Assembly: GCF_019083805.1 (NCBI RefSeq)
Contig: NZ_JAHRDV010000002.1
Coordinates: 1 to 64,000 of the forward strand
Direction of reading: 5' to 3'
DNA from: Acetobacter estunensis
Lineage (GTDB): Bacteria > Pseudomonadota > Alphaproteobacteria > Acetobacterales > Acetobacteraceae
Length of the DNA: 64,000 nt
Positions within the stretch are counted from its first letter, which is position 1. Every line of letters starts with the position of its first letter. Below the pieces are notes generated by a model. The model had not been told where the DNA came from and made no database searches. It was given only the letters and a program-made list of their open reading frames with translations. The translations under genes were made by a program, and so were the position numbers. Positions 1 to 7,984 of the stretch are shown one piece after another.

Positions 1-100
1 CTTCTGTTATTTCTTCCACCGGAGGTGGTTCATCAGGTAGCGCATCGAAATCCTCTGCGAAAAGAATCCCCGTCATATTCATTCCGGGGACGATATCCAT
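1..100 (-). CDS. fliH: FliH-like flagellar assembly protein, N-terminal fragment (cut by window edge)
   Basis: An open frame begins at an ATG (complement of 98-100), 5 bases after the fliG stop, and runs off the left edge. About 33 residues are visible, starting MDIVPGMNMTGILFAEDFD and then acidic and proline-rich. The fragment has no diagnostic motif. FliH is inferred only from position: fliF-fliG-fliH is a very common order, and FliH is the stator of the flagellar export ATPase FliI. The short spacing suggests co-translation with fliG. Confidence 0.55.
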   Translation of the reverse strand, partial: MDIVPGMNMTGILFAEDFDALPDEPPPVEEITE

Positions 101-105
101 TTCCG

Positions 106-1113
106 TCACGGAAGTAGCTCGTTGCTATCTGTTCCGGGATTGATGTCGATCTCGCCCTGATTGGCTAATTCCTTGATAGTGGATACGATTTCTGCCTGCG
201 CTGCGTCTACGTCCTTGATTCTTACGGGGCCCAGTGATGTGATCTCATCCTGAAGGATTTTTCCCGCACGCGCTGTCATGGATGAAAGGAACAGATTGCG
301 CAGTTCTTCGGATGCCCCTTTGAGGGCCAGTGGCAGTTTTTCCCGATTGATGTCGCGCATCACACGCATAATGACTTCAGGGGAAAGACGTTGGATGTCC
401 TCGAACGTGAACATGAGAGCTTTCACTCGCTCGGCATCTTCGAAATTGCGCTTTTCAAGTGCATTCATGAACTGCCCTTCGATACGACGGTCGAAATTGT
501 TAAAAATTTCGGCCAGGAGTTCGTGACTGTCACGCTGCGATGTACGGGCCAGGCTTGCGATGAATTCAGAACGAAGAGTCGTTTCCAGACTGTCGATGAC
601 ATCACGTTGCACATTTTCCATATGAAGCATTCGCATCATCACATCCACGGCGAAATCTTCAGGAAGTAATGCGAGAACCCGGGCTGCTTGAGCAGGCTGC
701 AAACGACTGAGAATAACGGCCACAGTCTGAGGATATTCATTGCGCAGATAATTAGCGAGTACGGTCTCGGGAACATTCCCCAACTTGTCCCACATCGTAC
801 GTCCGGCGGGGCCACGTATCTCTTCCATGATGAGATTGGCCCGATCCGGAGGAAGTGCCTTACGCAGAAGCCGTTCCGTACTCTCGTAAGACCCAATCAG
901 CGTGTCGCTCGATGCAAATGATTTCGAAAATTCATTACAGACACTCTCGACCGTTTCGGCCGGAATCATGCCGATTGTTGCCATGGCTGCCGAAACTTCA
1001 CGGATTTCTGCCTCCTGCATCATAGAGAAAAGTTGGGTGCCACTTTCTTCCCCCAGCGCGAGAAGCAGGATGGCAGCTTTCTGCGCACCCGAGATATCCG
1101 TCTTGGTGAGCAT
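106..1113 (-). CDS. fliG: Flagellar motor switch protein FliG
   Basis: FliG is the rotor protein of the C-ring. It binds FliF at the MS ring and meets the MotA stator to generate torque. The 335-residue length is normal. The FliG_N region (about 1-100) starts with an ISGAQKAAILLLALGEE stretch. The middle domain has EYPQ at residues 126-129, in place of the usual EHPQ. The charged C-terminal helix region (FEDIQRLS, then RVMRDINREKL) corresponds to the torque helix. It lies 3 bases downstream of fliF and 5 bases upstream of fliH on the same strand, so the three are an operon. Confidence 0.97.
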   Translation of the reverse strand: MLTKTDISGAQKAAILLLALGEESGTQLFSMMQEAEIREVSAAMATIGMIPAETVESVCNEFSKSFASSDTLIGSYESTERLLRKALPPDRANLIMEEIRGPAGRTMWDKLGNVPETVLANYLRNEYPQTVAVILSRLQPAQAARVLALLPEDFAVDVMMRMLHMENVQRDVIDSLETTLRSEFIASLARTSQRDSHELLAEIFNNFDRRIEGQFMNALEKRNFEDAERVKALMFTFEDIQRLSPEVIMRVMRDINREKLPLALKGASEELRNLFLSSMTARAGKILQDEITSLGPVRIKDVDAAQAEIVSTIKELANQGEIDINPGTDSNELLP

Positions 1114-1116
1114 ATT

Positions 1117-2781
1117 TTATCCCTCGTGCTGCGGTGTGAGCCAACTGCGTATGATGTTAAGACTTTCTTCTGGATTGCTTGTGGCCTGGTCACGGACATG
1201 ACGGATGGCCGATGCCTTTAGGCGCCCTTCAATCCCAGAAAGATTCATGAAATCATTTGCATTTTCAGATGGACCTTCCAGTGCCAACTGGCCTGAGGGG
1301 GCCGACCCAAGGACCGAAGATGTTGTTTCGGACAGCGACGTAATAGGACGTTCAGTTTCAGAACTGATAAGGCTTCCATCTGTTTCTTCTGCTGTATCTT
1401 CGGCAACTCCATCTTTTTTCAGAAGAGGACGAACAAAGAAGATGAGGGCGAGGAAGATGAGAAGACCCGGTGCCAGACTGCGAATAGTCTGGAGAATGTC
1501 TGCGCGATCTACCGGGAGGCCCATCCAGCCATGTTGCTGCGTGGGATTGTCCATAGGTTCGGAAGCAAAACGCATTGAAACTACGTTGACAGTATCACCA
1601 CGTTTTTCATCGTACCCGATAGCTGTTTTGGCAAGCGTGGTGATCCGATCGAGTTCAGTTTGATCGAGAGGAGCCCATACAGGTTTTCCATCGGGGCCAT
1701 CATGGGTGGTGCCGTCAACCATCACAGCGAGACTGATTTTTCCTACCCGCGGCTGCTCCTGAACGACTGTGCGGACTTTTTTGCCGATTTCATAATTGTT
1801 CGTTTCTTCCCGTCGATCATCCTGACTTCCTGAACGAGGCTGTCCGGCATTGGCATTAGGAAGATTATTTGCGACGGACGTACTGCCCTGTCCCTCGGTA
1901 TTGACGCTTTTATCATTTGTCGATTGCTGAGACCGAAGCACCTGCTGGTCGGGATCGTAGCTTTCCTGTGTTTCATGAACTTGATCGAGGTTCATGGAGA
2001 CAGACGCTTCCGCTCGCACGTGATCCGCACCGAGAGTGGGAATGAGCATGGTTTCCACGGCTTGGGCAAGCCGCGTTTCCATTGCCTGACGTTGCTCTTC
2101 AATGGTTTGAGTGATGCCGAGAGGGCCGGATTTTTCTCCCGGTCGCGCAAGCACATTTCCTCGGCTGTCGATGATGGAGACGTTATCAGCCGGCAGACCG
2201 GGCACGGCTGCGGACACAAGATTGAGAACGGCCTGAATGTTCTCTTTGTCTGGGCGACCGCCATTGAGAGTCAGCAGGACGCTTGCCTGTGCAGCCTGAC
2301 GTTCTGTAGAGAACATTTCCCGGTGCGGAAGAACCAGATGCACCCGAGCGTTGCGAACGCCGTGGATCAACCGGATCGAGCGTTCCAACTCTCCTTCGAG
2401 CGCTCGTGTCTCTTCAATGTGCTGCTCAAACTGCGTGGTCGTCAGCGTACTTGCATGATCAAAGATTTCGTATCCTACGGAGCCTCCTGAAGGCAGGCCA
2501 TCACGTGCAAGAAGAAGTCGCGCGGAAGCAACCTGATCCTGCGGCACGAAAATGCTGTCTCCCTGTGGAGAGACCTTGTGCGTGATATGGGCTTTTTCGA
2601 GATCTTCTGCCATTTGTGCGGCTTCACGCAGATCGAGATCGCGATATAGCAGAGTAGTAGAACGTGGACCGCCATGAAATGCGACCGTGGCCAGGATGCC
2701 CAGAATACCGAGACCTACGGCGCCAAGGGCGATAAGTCGCGGAAGCCCCAGAGATTTGAGGCCGGAAAGTGTAGCTTTCAA
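1117..2781 (-). CDS. fliF: Flagellar MS-ring protein FliF
   Basis: FliF forms the inner-membrane MS ring on which the basal body is built. The 554-residue protein has the expected plan: an N-terminal transmembrane helix (about 15-36), two periplasmic ring-building motifs with the LYRDLDLREAAQ and RVHLVLPHREMF regions, a low-complexity Asn/Ser/Gln linker, a second membrane helix (about 435-455) and a cytoplasmic tail that binds FliG. The start is the first ATG at 2781. It heads fliF-fliG-fliH. No convincing sigma-54 element was found in the 294 bases upstream, so its promoter class is unresolved. Confidence 0.97.
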   Translation of the reverse strand: MKATLSGLKSLGLPRLIALGAVGLGILGILATVAFHGGPRSTTLLYRDLDLREAAQMAEDLEKAHITHKVSPQGDSIFVPQDQVASARLLLARDGLPSGGSVGYEIFDHASTLTTTQFEQHIEETRALEGELERSIRLIHGVRNARVHLVLPHREMFSTERQAAQASVLLTLNGGRPDKENIQAVLNLVSAAVPGLPADNVSIIDSRGNVLARPGEKSGPLGITQTIEEQRQAMETRLAQAVETMLIPTLGADHVRAEASVSMNLDQVHETQESYDPDQQVLRSQQSTNDKSVNTEGQGSTSVANNLPNANAGQPRSGSQDDRREETNNYEIGKKVRTVVQEQPRVGKISLAVMVDGTTHDGPDGKPVWAPLDQTELDRITTLAKTAIGYDEKRGDTVNVVSMRFASEPMDNPTQQHGWMGLPVDRADILQTIRSLAPGLLIFLALIFFVRPLLKKDGVAEDTAEETDGSLISSETERPITSLSETTSSVLGSAPSGQLALEGPSENANDFMNLSGIEGRLKASAIRHVRDQATSNPEESLNIIRSWLTPQHEG

Positions 2782-2917
2782 GGATTACCGCCCAAGAAAT
2801 GAGATGGGTGCGAAAACAGAGTGGGAAGTGGTCATGAAGGCAACAGGTTCCTCGTCTCGCTACCGTGTCAATCAGCTTTGGTGACAGTGGAGGCGGCGGA
2901 TTACTTCCCGGTTAATC

Positions 2918-2938
2918 GCTCGGCACTTTTTGCCGAGC
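2918..2938. other. Perfect 8-bp hairpin in the flgD-fliF spacer
   Basis: GCTCGGCA, a CTTTT loop and TGCCGAGC form a perfect stem. It lies about 140 bases upstream of fliF and beyond the flgD stop. Neither strand has a U-tract after the stem, so it may be an RNA structure or operator rather than an intrinsic terminator. Confidence 0.45.
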
Positions 2939-3030
2939 CGGAAGGAAAGATCACGGATCCGGGAGCTTTCGTGAGGGATGAGGTCACTGAAAGAACAAGG
3001 AGTTTCAAATGTATTCGTAGAAACTGGAAC

Positions 3031-3060
3031 GTCCGGGCATCTGTGAAAGATGACCCGGAC
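3031..3060 (-). terminator. Hairpin downstream of flgD, probable terminator
   Basis: GTCCGGG-CATCT pairs with AGATG-(A)-CCCGGAC across a short GTGAA loop, giving about 12 base pairs with one bulge. It begins about 15 bases past the flgD stop on the flgD-coding strand. The T-run after it is weak (GTTCCAGTTTC), so termination efficiency is uncertain. It would separate the fliK-flgD unit from fliF-fliG-fliH. Confidence 0.55.
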
Positions 3061-3075
3061 TGCGAGAAAAGTGCG

Positions 3076-3879
3076 TTAGCTGCTTGTGGAGCCTGATGAG
3101 GTTGCACTGGAGCTGGATGAAGAACTTGAAGATGAGGCGTCCGAGAATGATGTCACATCGGACATATCGATCTTTGACGCGCCCATTTCGACATACAGTG
3201 TCGTGCCATCACGCGTGACACCGGTGACGGAACCGGTGACCTGGAAGGGAACCGCAGACGTGTTGCCGGAAGAATCCGCCGTTTCCACGGCAATATTGTA
3301 GGAGCCATCCGAGAGCTGATTGCCGCTTGTGTCCGTTCCGTTCCATGTCCACGTATTTGTGCCAACCGTAGAGGTATATTCGGCTGTCTGCACCACATTG
3401 CCGCTACTGTCTGTGACGGCAATGGCGATGGGTTCCGCGGATGTTGTGGTGAAGGAAATCTGACTGCTGCCGTTTTGCAAGGGCAACTCGGAAGTGGTGG
3501 CTGTGGCCGTCTTACCCACAAGAGACATGTTGGAAGACTGCTGACCATCTTCTGTCAAAGAAATGAGGGTCTTGAGATTCGTATTCGTCGCAACCTGTTG
3601 CTCCACTCCAGCGAACTGCGCCAGTTCCGTGGTGAAGCTATCGCTGCTCATAGGGCTGCTTGGATCCTGATTTTTCAGCTGCGTCGTCAGAAGAGTCAGG
3701 AAGGTGGTGTAATTGCTCGCCAGAGAAGAGAGGGCGTTGCTGTCGGTCGTGTCGGTATCGTCGCTTGTCGTTGAGGACGTGTTGGTGGCGACGTTGGTGG
3801 CCGTGGCGGAACGCGCTGCCGTGACAGTGGCGGATAGGAGACTCGTGGTGGAGGATGTGGACGTGGTGCTGCTGACCAT
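3076..3879 (-). CDS. flgD: Flagellar hook-capping (hook assembly) protein FlgD
   Basis: FlgD is the scaffold cap needed to polymerise FlgE into the hook. The 267-residue protein has a Ser/Thr/Ala-rich N-terminus, then the family signature around residues 50-100 (TTFLTLLTTQLKNQDPSSPM, then TTELAQFAGVEQQVATN). An FlgD Ig-like/tudor region follows, with TWTWNGTDTSGNQLSDGSY. It ends in an unusual poly-serine tail. It lies 13 bases downstream of fliK, implying a fliK-flgD transcript. Confidence 0.95.
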   Translation of the reverse strand: MVSSTTSTSSTTSLLSATVTAARSATATNVATNTSSTTSDDTDTTDSNALSSLASNYTTFLTLLTTQLKNQDPSSPMSSDSFTTELAQFAGVEQQVATNTNLKTLISLTEDGQQSSNMSLVGKTATATTSELPLQNGSSQISFTTTSAEPIAIAVTDSSGNVVQTAEYTSTVGTNTWTWNGTDTSGNQLSDGSYNIAVETADSSGNTSAVPFQVTGSVTGVTRDGTTLYVEMGASKIDMSDVTSFSDASSSSSSSSSSATSSGSTSS

Positions 3880-3892
3880 GAAGAGTTATCCT

Positions 3893-6136
3893 TCAGGCTG
3901 TGATGTTGACGCTGCCTGAGCGGGCAGTCGTGTGGGATACGGGAAGAGAAACTGACATATCGGCTTCCTGATCGGATGAAGCATTGGAAAATGTGGAAGC
4001 GAGTGGTGGCTGAGACGCTGTGCCGTTCCAGTTTCCGTTGCTATTGCTGTCATTGGACAAGGATCCGCCGAAAGCGTTTGCAAAATCTGAAGATGCGTCA
4101 TTTGTTGAAGCGCTGTTGATAATCTGTTCCACAGAAGCCTGCGGAGTGTGGTGTGAGAACTCACCAGTCGATGCGTCGGTCAGAGCGAATGAAATTTGGG
4201 AGCCGTCGGTGGAAATGCCGGCGTTTTCCAACGTCTGAACCAGTTCGTGCTGGCGCGTCTGCAATTCGTTGAGAGTTGAAAGAGCGTTTGTGCCGATATG
4301 AATGGAAAGCGGAGAGTTGTCGGCACTGCGATCAATCGTCACCTGTACCGAGGCTGGATCATCACCCATTTGCAACGTCAAGTTTAAGGCCGTTGAGGAA
4401 TCTGACGAAGCTGAAGAAAGATTGGCGGCAGGGGACAGGGATGTAACTTCAGCAGAGGTGTTGACCGCTGAGGTTGGCGTGGGAACTTCCAGCAAGGAAG
4501 TAAAGGGTGAGGAAGAGGTTATCTGGGGCGCAGAAGGTGTCGTGAGGGAAGATGTTTCATTCTCATGGCTGGATGAGTGGGAATTGTCGTTTTGTTCTTC
4601 GCTCTGATCGCCGGTCGTTTTTACCGTGTGAGCAGATTCTGTCCGGGTTGTCAGTTCGTCGCTCGAAACAGTCCGTGAAGCTTGTGAAAGTTTGGTGGAC
4701 GTGTCCACATTGCCAGCAGTGGTTTCCAAAGAAGCGGCGCTTCTCGGCAAGGAGGATGCCGAGATCGTCGTCATGCCGCTTGACGAGATGCTGGTCGCGG
4801 AAGGAGCGATAATATTTGCAGGGGTGGCTGGGAAAATATTACCGCCGGCAAGCGGCTGCGATAAGGAGGCGGTTGTGCCCGAAGCTACGATGTTCGATGA
4901 ATGGACGGCGACCGGTGAGGACGCTTCTTCAGCGCTCTGCGTATCAGAACTTATGGGCAGAGAAGGGGTGATGCTCTGATCCTGTAGGGCCTGCAACGTG
5001 CTCAGGCTCGTTGGAGTGTTCAGCGTTGACGAAGTGGCTGCGTTGATCGTCATCGTCATGCCAGTAGGAAGAACATCCTTCATGGAGGCTGTTTTCTCAG
5101 GAGGCATAGCGGAACCGACGTTGGGTGCCGTTACGTAACCGCCGACGAGCAGAGTGGCATCTGACGTCGCTTTAGGTGTGGCATTTGTCTCAATCGCTGC
5201 GGTCGTCACAGGAACTACCGGCGCTGCATCAAAATTGATGAGACCGCCGGACGAGGCGGACGTGATTGCGGCACCATTGGAAAGGTTGGCAGTCTGTGAC
5301 AGAGCTCCGCCCTGCACATTGAGTGCTGTTACAAAACCGCCAGAGAGGGGCAGAAAGCCAGACATTCCTTCAGGAGTAGTGTTTGCGCTAATTGAGGCGT
5401 CCGTTACGGAAGACGTCAGTGTTGCACCTGAATTGATAAGGCTGTCGAAGGTGGCGGTCGCGCCTCCAGAAACGGAGGCGGATTCCGCAAGACCGGTATC
5501 CAGAGAAGAAGTCGTAACAGTCGTGCTGCCCCTTTGTACGGTGAAGAGGGCTGGTGATTCACCGCTGGAAATGGATGTCGCAGTCAGACTGGCTCCCGCG
5601 AACGGTAAGAATTGAGCGAGAAGAGTCAGATCCTGTGGCAGTCCCACGTCACCCGAACCTGACACGACAGAAGATGATGATGCGTCGTCATTGTTTGTTG
5701 AACTGGTAGCAGTCTGCGAATGAGATGACGTGGTCTGCACATGAGGAAGGACAGGCTGCGGAAAGGAGGAAGCTGAAGCCAAAGGAACGACGCTTGCTCC
5801 GGACATTACGGCGGTTGCAGCACTTCCTGAATCGAGGAGTTCATCAGGCTGTGCTGTTGATGTGGTGGAGAGAACGCCTCCTCCACTGATAACGGGTGTG
5901 GTTGGGGAAGGAACGGTACTGCTGCTGACATTGAAGCTCATATCTGTGGCACTCGATGCCAAAGATGTTTTGTGTGCGACGAGATCATGGAAGCGTCTGA
6001 GCCCAGACGAGAGAGTATCTGGTGTGGACTGCGGCCCTGTAGCCCCGGAACTCGGCTGTCCGGGCGCTTTGGTCGATGGTGACGTGGAAGATGAAGGGCT
6101 GGTCGTCACAAGGCTCGATGTCGACAGGGGCACCAT
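3893..6136 (-). CDS. fliK: FliK-like flagellar hook-length control protein, unusually long
   Basis: FliK is exported during hook growth, measures hook length and switches export specificity through its C-terminal domain. The 747-residue product is mostly Ser/Thr/Ala low complexity. Only about residues 575-660 resemble the Flg_hook domain (LNLTLQMGDDPASVQVTIDR, then LQTRQHELVQTLENAGI). Length is well above the roughly 400 residues of enteric FliK. Two similar segments, ending GGFVTALNV and GGYVTAPNV, look like a diverged internal duplication. It is the first gene of a fliK-flgD unit with a sigma-54-like promoter just upstream. Assignment rests on the C-terminal domain plus context. Confidence 0.8.
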   Translation of the reverse strand: MVPLSTSSLVTTSPSSSTSPSTKAPGQPSSGATGPQSTPDTLSSGLRRFHDLVAHKTSLASSATDMSFNVSSSTVPSPTTPVISGGGVLSTTSTAQPDELLDSGSAATAVMSGASVVPLASASSFPQPVLPHVQTTSSHSQTATSSTNNDDASSSSVVSGSGDVGLPQDLTLLAQFLPFAGASLTATSISSGESPALFTVQRGSTTVTTSSLDTGLAESASVSGGATATFDSLINSGATLTSSVTDASISANTTPEGMSGFLPLSGGFVTALNVQGGALSQTANLSNGAAITSASSGGLINFDAAPVVPVTTAAIETNATPKATSDATLLVGGYVTAPNVGSAMPPEKTASMKDVLPTGMTMTINAATSSTLNTPTSLSTLQALQDQSITPSLPISSDTQSAEEASSPVAVHSSNIVASGTTASLSQPLAGGNIFPATPANIIAPSATSISSSGMTTISASSLPRSAASLETTAGNVDTSTKLSQASRTVSSDELTTRTESAHTVKTTGDQSEEQNDNSHSSSHENETSSLTTPSAPQITSSSPFTSLLEVPTPTSAVNTSAEVTSLSPAANLSSASSDSSTALNLTLQMGDDPASVQVTIDRSADNSPLSIHIGTNALSTLNELQTRQHELVQTLENAGISTDGSQISFALTDASTGEFSHHTPQASVEQIINSASTNDASSDFANAFGGSLSNDSNSNGNWNGTASQPPLASTFSNASSDQEADMSVSLPVSHTTARSGSVNITA

Positions 6137-6172
6137 GATGGGTTCCAGACAGTTTGAGGCACAGCACTACAA

Positions 6173-6188
6173 TGCAAGTTTCGGGCCA
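6173..6188 (-). promoter_or_regulatory. Sigma-54-like promoter for fliK-flgD
   Basis: Read on the minus strand the element is TGGCCC-GAAAC-TTGCA, against the RpoN consensus TGGCAC-N5-TTGC. The key GG and GC dinucleotides have exact spacing and there is one mismatch in the -24 box. The predicted start of transcription is about 25 bases before the fliK ATG. Confidence 0.7.
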
Positions 6189-6397
6189 CATGGGGTCTGG
6201 TCGCGTTTTTCCTGTTTTCGAAGAGAGGAATAAGGTGCGCGACGCTTATCTTGCCGGATCGAAAGTGCCGGGTGGGCAGAATGTGCCGAGGCGATGAGGG
6301 TATTCACATTCTAAAAAAGACTTTGCGCGAGACGATGTGGTGAATACAGGTCTTGATCAGTAGGTTTTTCGCAGATTTTTGACGCGAAGGAGAGATA

Positions 6398-6413
6398 TGG
6401 CACGGAACATGCA
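6398..6413 (+). promoter_or_regulatory. Sigma-54-like promoter for flgE
   Basis: The element is TGGCAC-GGAAC-ATGCA. It has a perfect -24 hexamer, correct spacing and one mismatch in the -12 box (ATGC for TTGC). It lies about 60 bases before the flgE ATG. RpoN control of hook genes is well established in many flagellated proteobacteria. Confidence 0.75.
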
Positions 6414-6473
6414 TGGTTCTAGGCTGTCAGAGTTTTTGGCCTCGCTTTCGCGGCCACCCTGCAGGAGTGATCC

Positions 6474-7823
6474 ATGTCGATTTTCAATGCACTGTACACG
6501 GCCGATTCAGGCATGAATGCGCAGTCCACGGCTTTTACCAACCTCAGTAACAATATCGCCAACAGCCAGACGACGGGCTATAAGGCAACCGACACCAGCT
6601 TCCAGGATTTTGTCGCGAACTCACTGTCTTCTTACACAGGGCAGGCTGTGTCCGATGGAGTTGGAGCGGTTTCTACGTCTCAGACGCAGAAGCAGGGCAC
6701 AATTTCGACCAGTACCAATTCATTGGCAGTGGCCATTTCCGGTAATGGTTTCTTCGACGTTTCGCAGGTTTCTGGTCAGGCGACCTCTGGCAAAACCTCT
6801 TTCAGTTCAGAGCAATATTTTACTCGGAATGGTGATTTTTCGACCGATAAAGACGGATATTTGGTCAATACGTCCGGCTATTACCTGAATGGTTATATGG
6901 CCGACCCGACAACCGGCACGCTCAGCAGCGATCTCACTCAGATCAATGTATCGAATATCGCATTTCGGCCCACGGAGACGACGACCCTGACTATGTCAGG
7001 CGGTCTTTCCGATAGTGGTTACTCAACCACCCAGACCGTGTACGATTCCACCGGGCAAAAGCATACACTCCAGTTGGACTGGACGCAGGACTCGAGTTCT
7101 ACCACTACTAATCCTGTGTGGGATGTTTCTGTGGCGGGAGCTGACAGTACGGCGAATGGCGATTCCACGAATTCGACGGTAAGTGTCGATTCTGATACTT
7201 CATCTTACAAAGTAACATTCGATTCCAGTGGTAATCTGGAGAGTGTAACGAATGCCACGACGGGTGCCGCAGTAGGAAACGGGTATTCCGGCTCGGCCGT
7301 TTCCCTTCCGATCACCTTGTCTTATACGGGTACGTCCTCGTCATCGACCGTGCCTGCGGGTCAGAGTATCGCCCTCAGTCTGGGAGATTTCGGTTCTTCC
7401 AGTGGTCTTACGACATCTGCCGCCAATTCTACGACCCCGACAATTACCAGCGACAGTGCGACGTCCGCCACCTATGAAGGCATCACCATGCAGACGGATG
7501 GGTCGATCATGGCGACCTTCAGCAATGGTGACACGCAGTTGGTGGGCAAGATTGCTCTAGCGTCGTTCAATAATGCCGATGGTTTGATGGCGGTTGATGG
7601 GCAGGCCTATGTCGCTACATCCGATTCCGGTTCGGCTACGGTTGGTGTCGTGGGCAACAACGGCACGGGCACACTGGAGACAGCATCGACGGAATCTTCC
7701 ACGACTGATCTGACGTCCGACCTGTCAAGTTTGATTGTTACGCAGGAAGCCTACACGGCCAACACCAAGGTCGTCACGACAGCGGATTCCCTGCTTCAGG
7801 CCACAATCGCGATGATCCAGTAA
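6474..7823 (+). CDS. flgE: Flagellar hook protein FlgE
   Basis: FlgE polymerises into the flexible hook. The 449-residue protein starts with the rod/hook heptad region (MSIFNALYTADSGMNAQS) and the signature NLSNNIANSQTTGYK. The D1/D2 domains follow, with YFTRNGDFSTDKDGYLVN. The C-terminal heptad region (VTQEAYTANTKVVTTADSLLQ) assembles with the N-terminus. It is Ser/Thr-rich like its neighbours. The ATG at 6474 is preceded by GCAGGAGTGATCC. It stands opposite fliK and upstream of flgK. Confidence 0.97.
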   Translation: MSIFNALYTADSGMNAQSTAFTNLSNNIANSQTTGYKATDTSFQDFVANSLSSYTGQAVSDGVGAVSTSQTQKQGTISTSTNSLAVAISGNGFFDVSQVSGQATSGKTSFSSEQYFTRNGDFSTDKDGYLVNTSGYYLNGYMADPTTGTLSSDLTQINVSNIAFRPTETTTLTMSGGLSDSGYSTTQTVYDSTGQKHTLQLDWTQDSSSTTTNPVWDVSVAGADSTANGDSTNSTVSVDSDTSSYKVTFDSSGNLESVTNATTGAAVGNGYSGSAVSLPITLSYTGTSSSSTVPAGQSIALSLGDFGSSSGLTTSAANSTTPTITSDSATSATYEGITMQTDGSIMATFSNGDTQLVGKIALASFNNADGLMAVDGQAYVATSDSGSATVGVVGNNGTGTLETASTESSTTDLTSDLSSLIVTQEAYTANTKVVTTADSLLQATIAMIQ

Positions 7824-7850
7824 AAGCTTCTTTACTCGTTTTTCATCTGA

Positions 7851-7866
7851 TGGGAGCAGGTTTGCA
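7851..7866 (+). promoter_or_regulatory. Sigma-54-like promoter for flgK-flgL
   Basis: TGGGAG-CAGGT-TTGCA has a perfect -12 box and correct spacing, with two mismatches in the -24 hexamer outside the critical GG. It lies in the flgE-flgK spacer, about 120 bases before the chosen flgK start. Confidence 0.6.
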
Positions 7867-7984
7867 AAAGGCCGAACCTTTTCTCGTCCAGAACAATATG
7901 TGCATCGATCCGTGAAAATCCACGGGGCTGATGCCCTCCACCCAGATGTGCCAAGGGGATGGAGTTTCGCCGGAGATCGCGGTC

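Larger units (their letters stand above)
6137..6473. other. Divergent flagellar promoter region between fliK and flgE
   Basis: This 337-base spacer holds no credible gene. It contains a sigma-54-like element facing each way (minus 6173-6188, plus 6398-6413), an AT-rich middle near 6311-6385, and a Shine-Dalgarno stretch (GCAGGAGTG) just before flgE. Confidence 0.75.

Noticed and set aside
2918..2938. GGCAC-TTTT-TGCC as a sigma-54 promoter for fliF
   Set aside because: The GG-to-GC spacing is two bases too short; the sequence is better explained as a hairpin.
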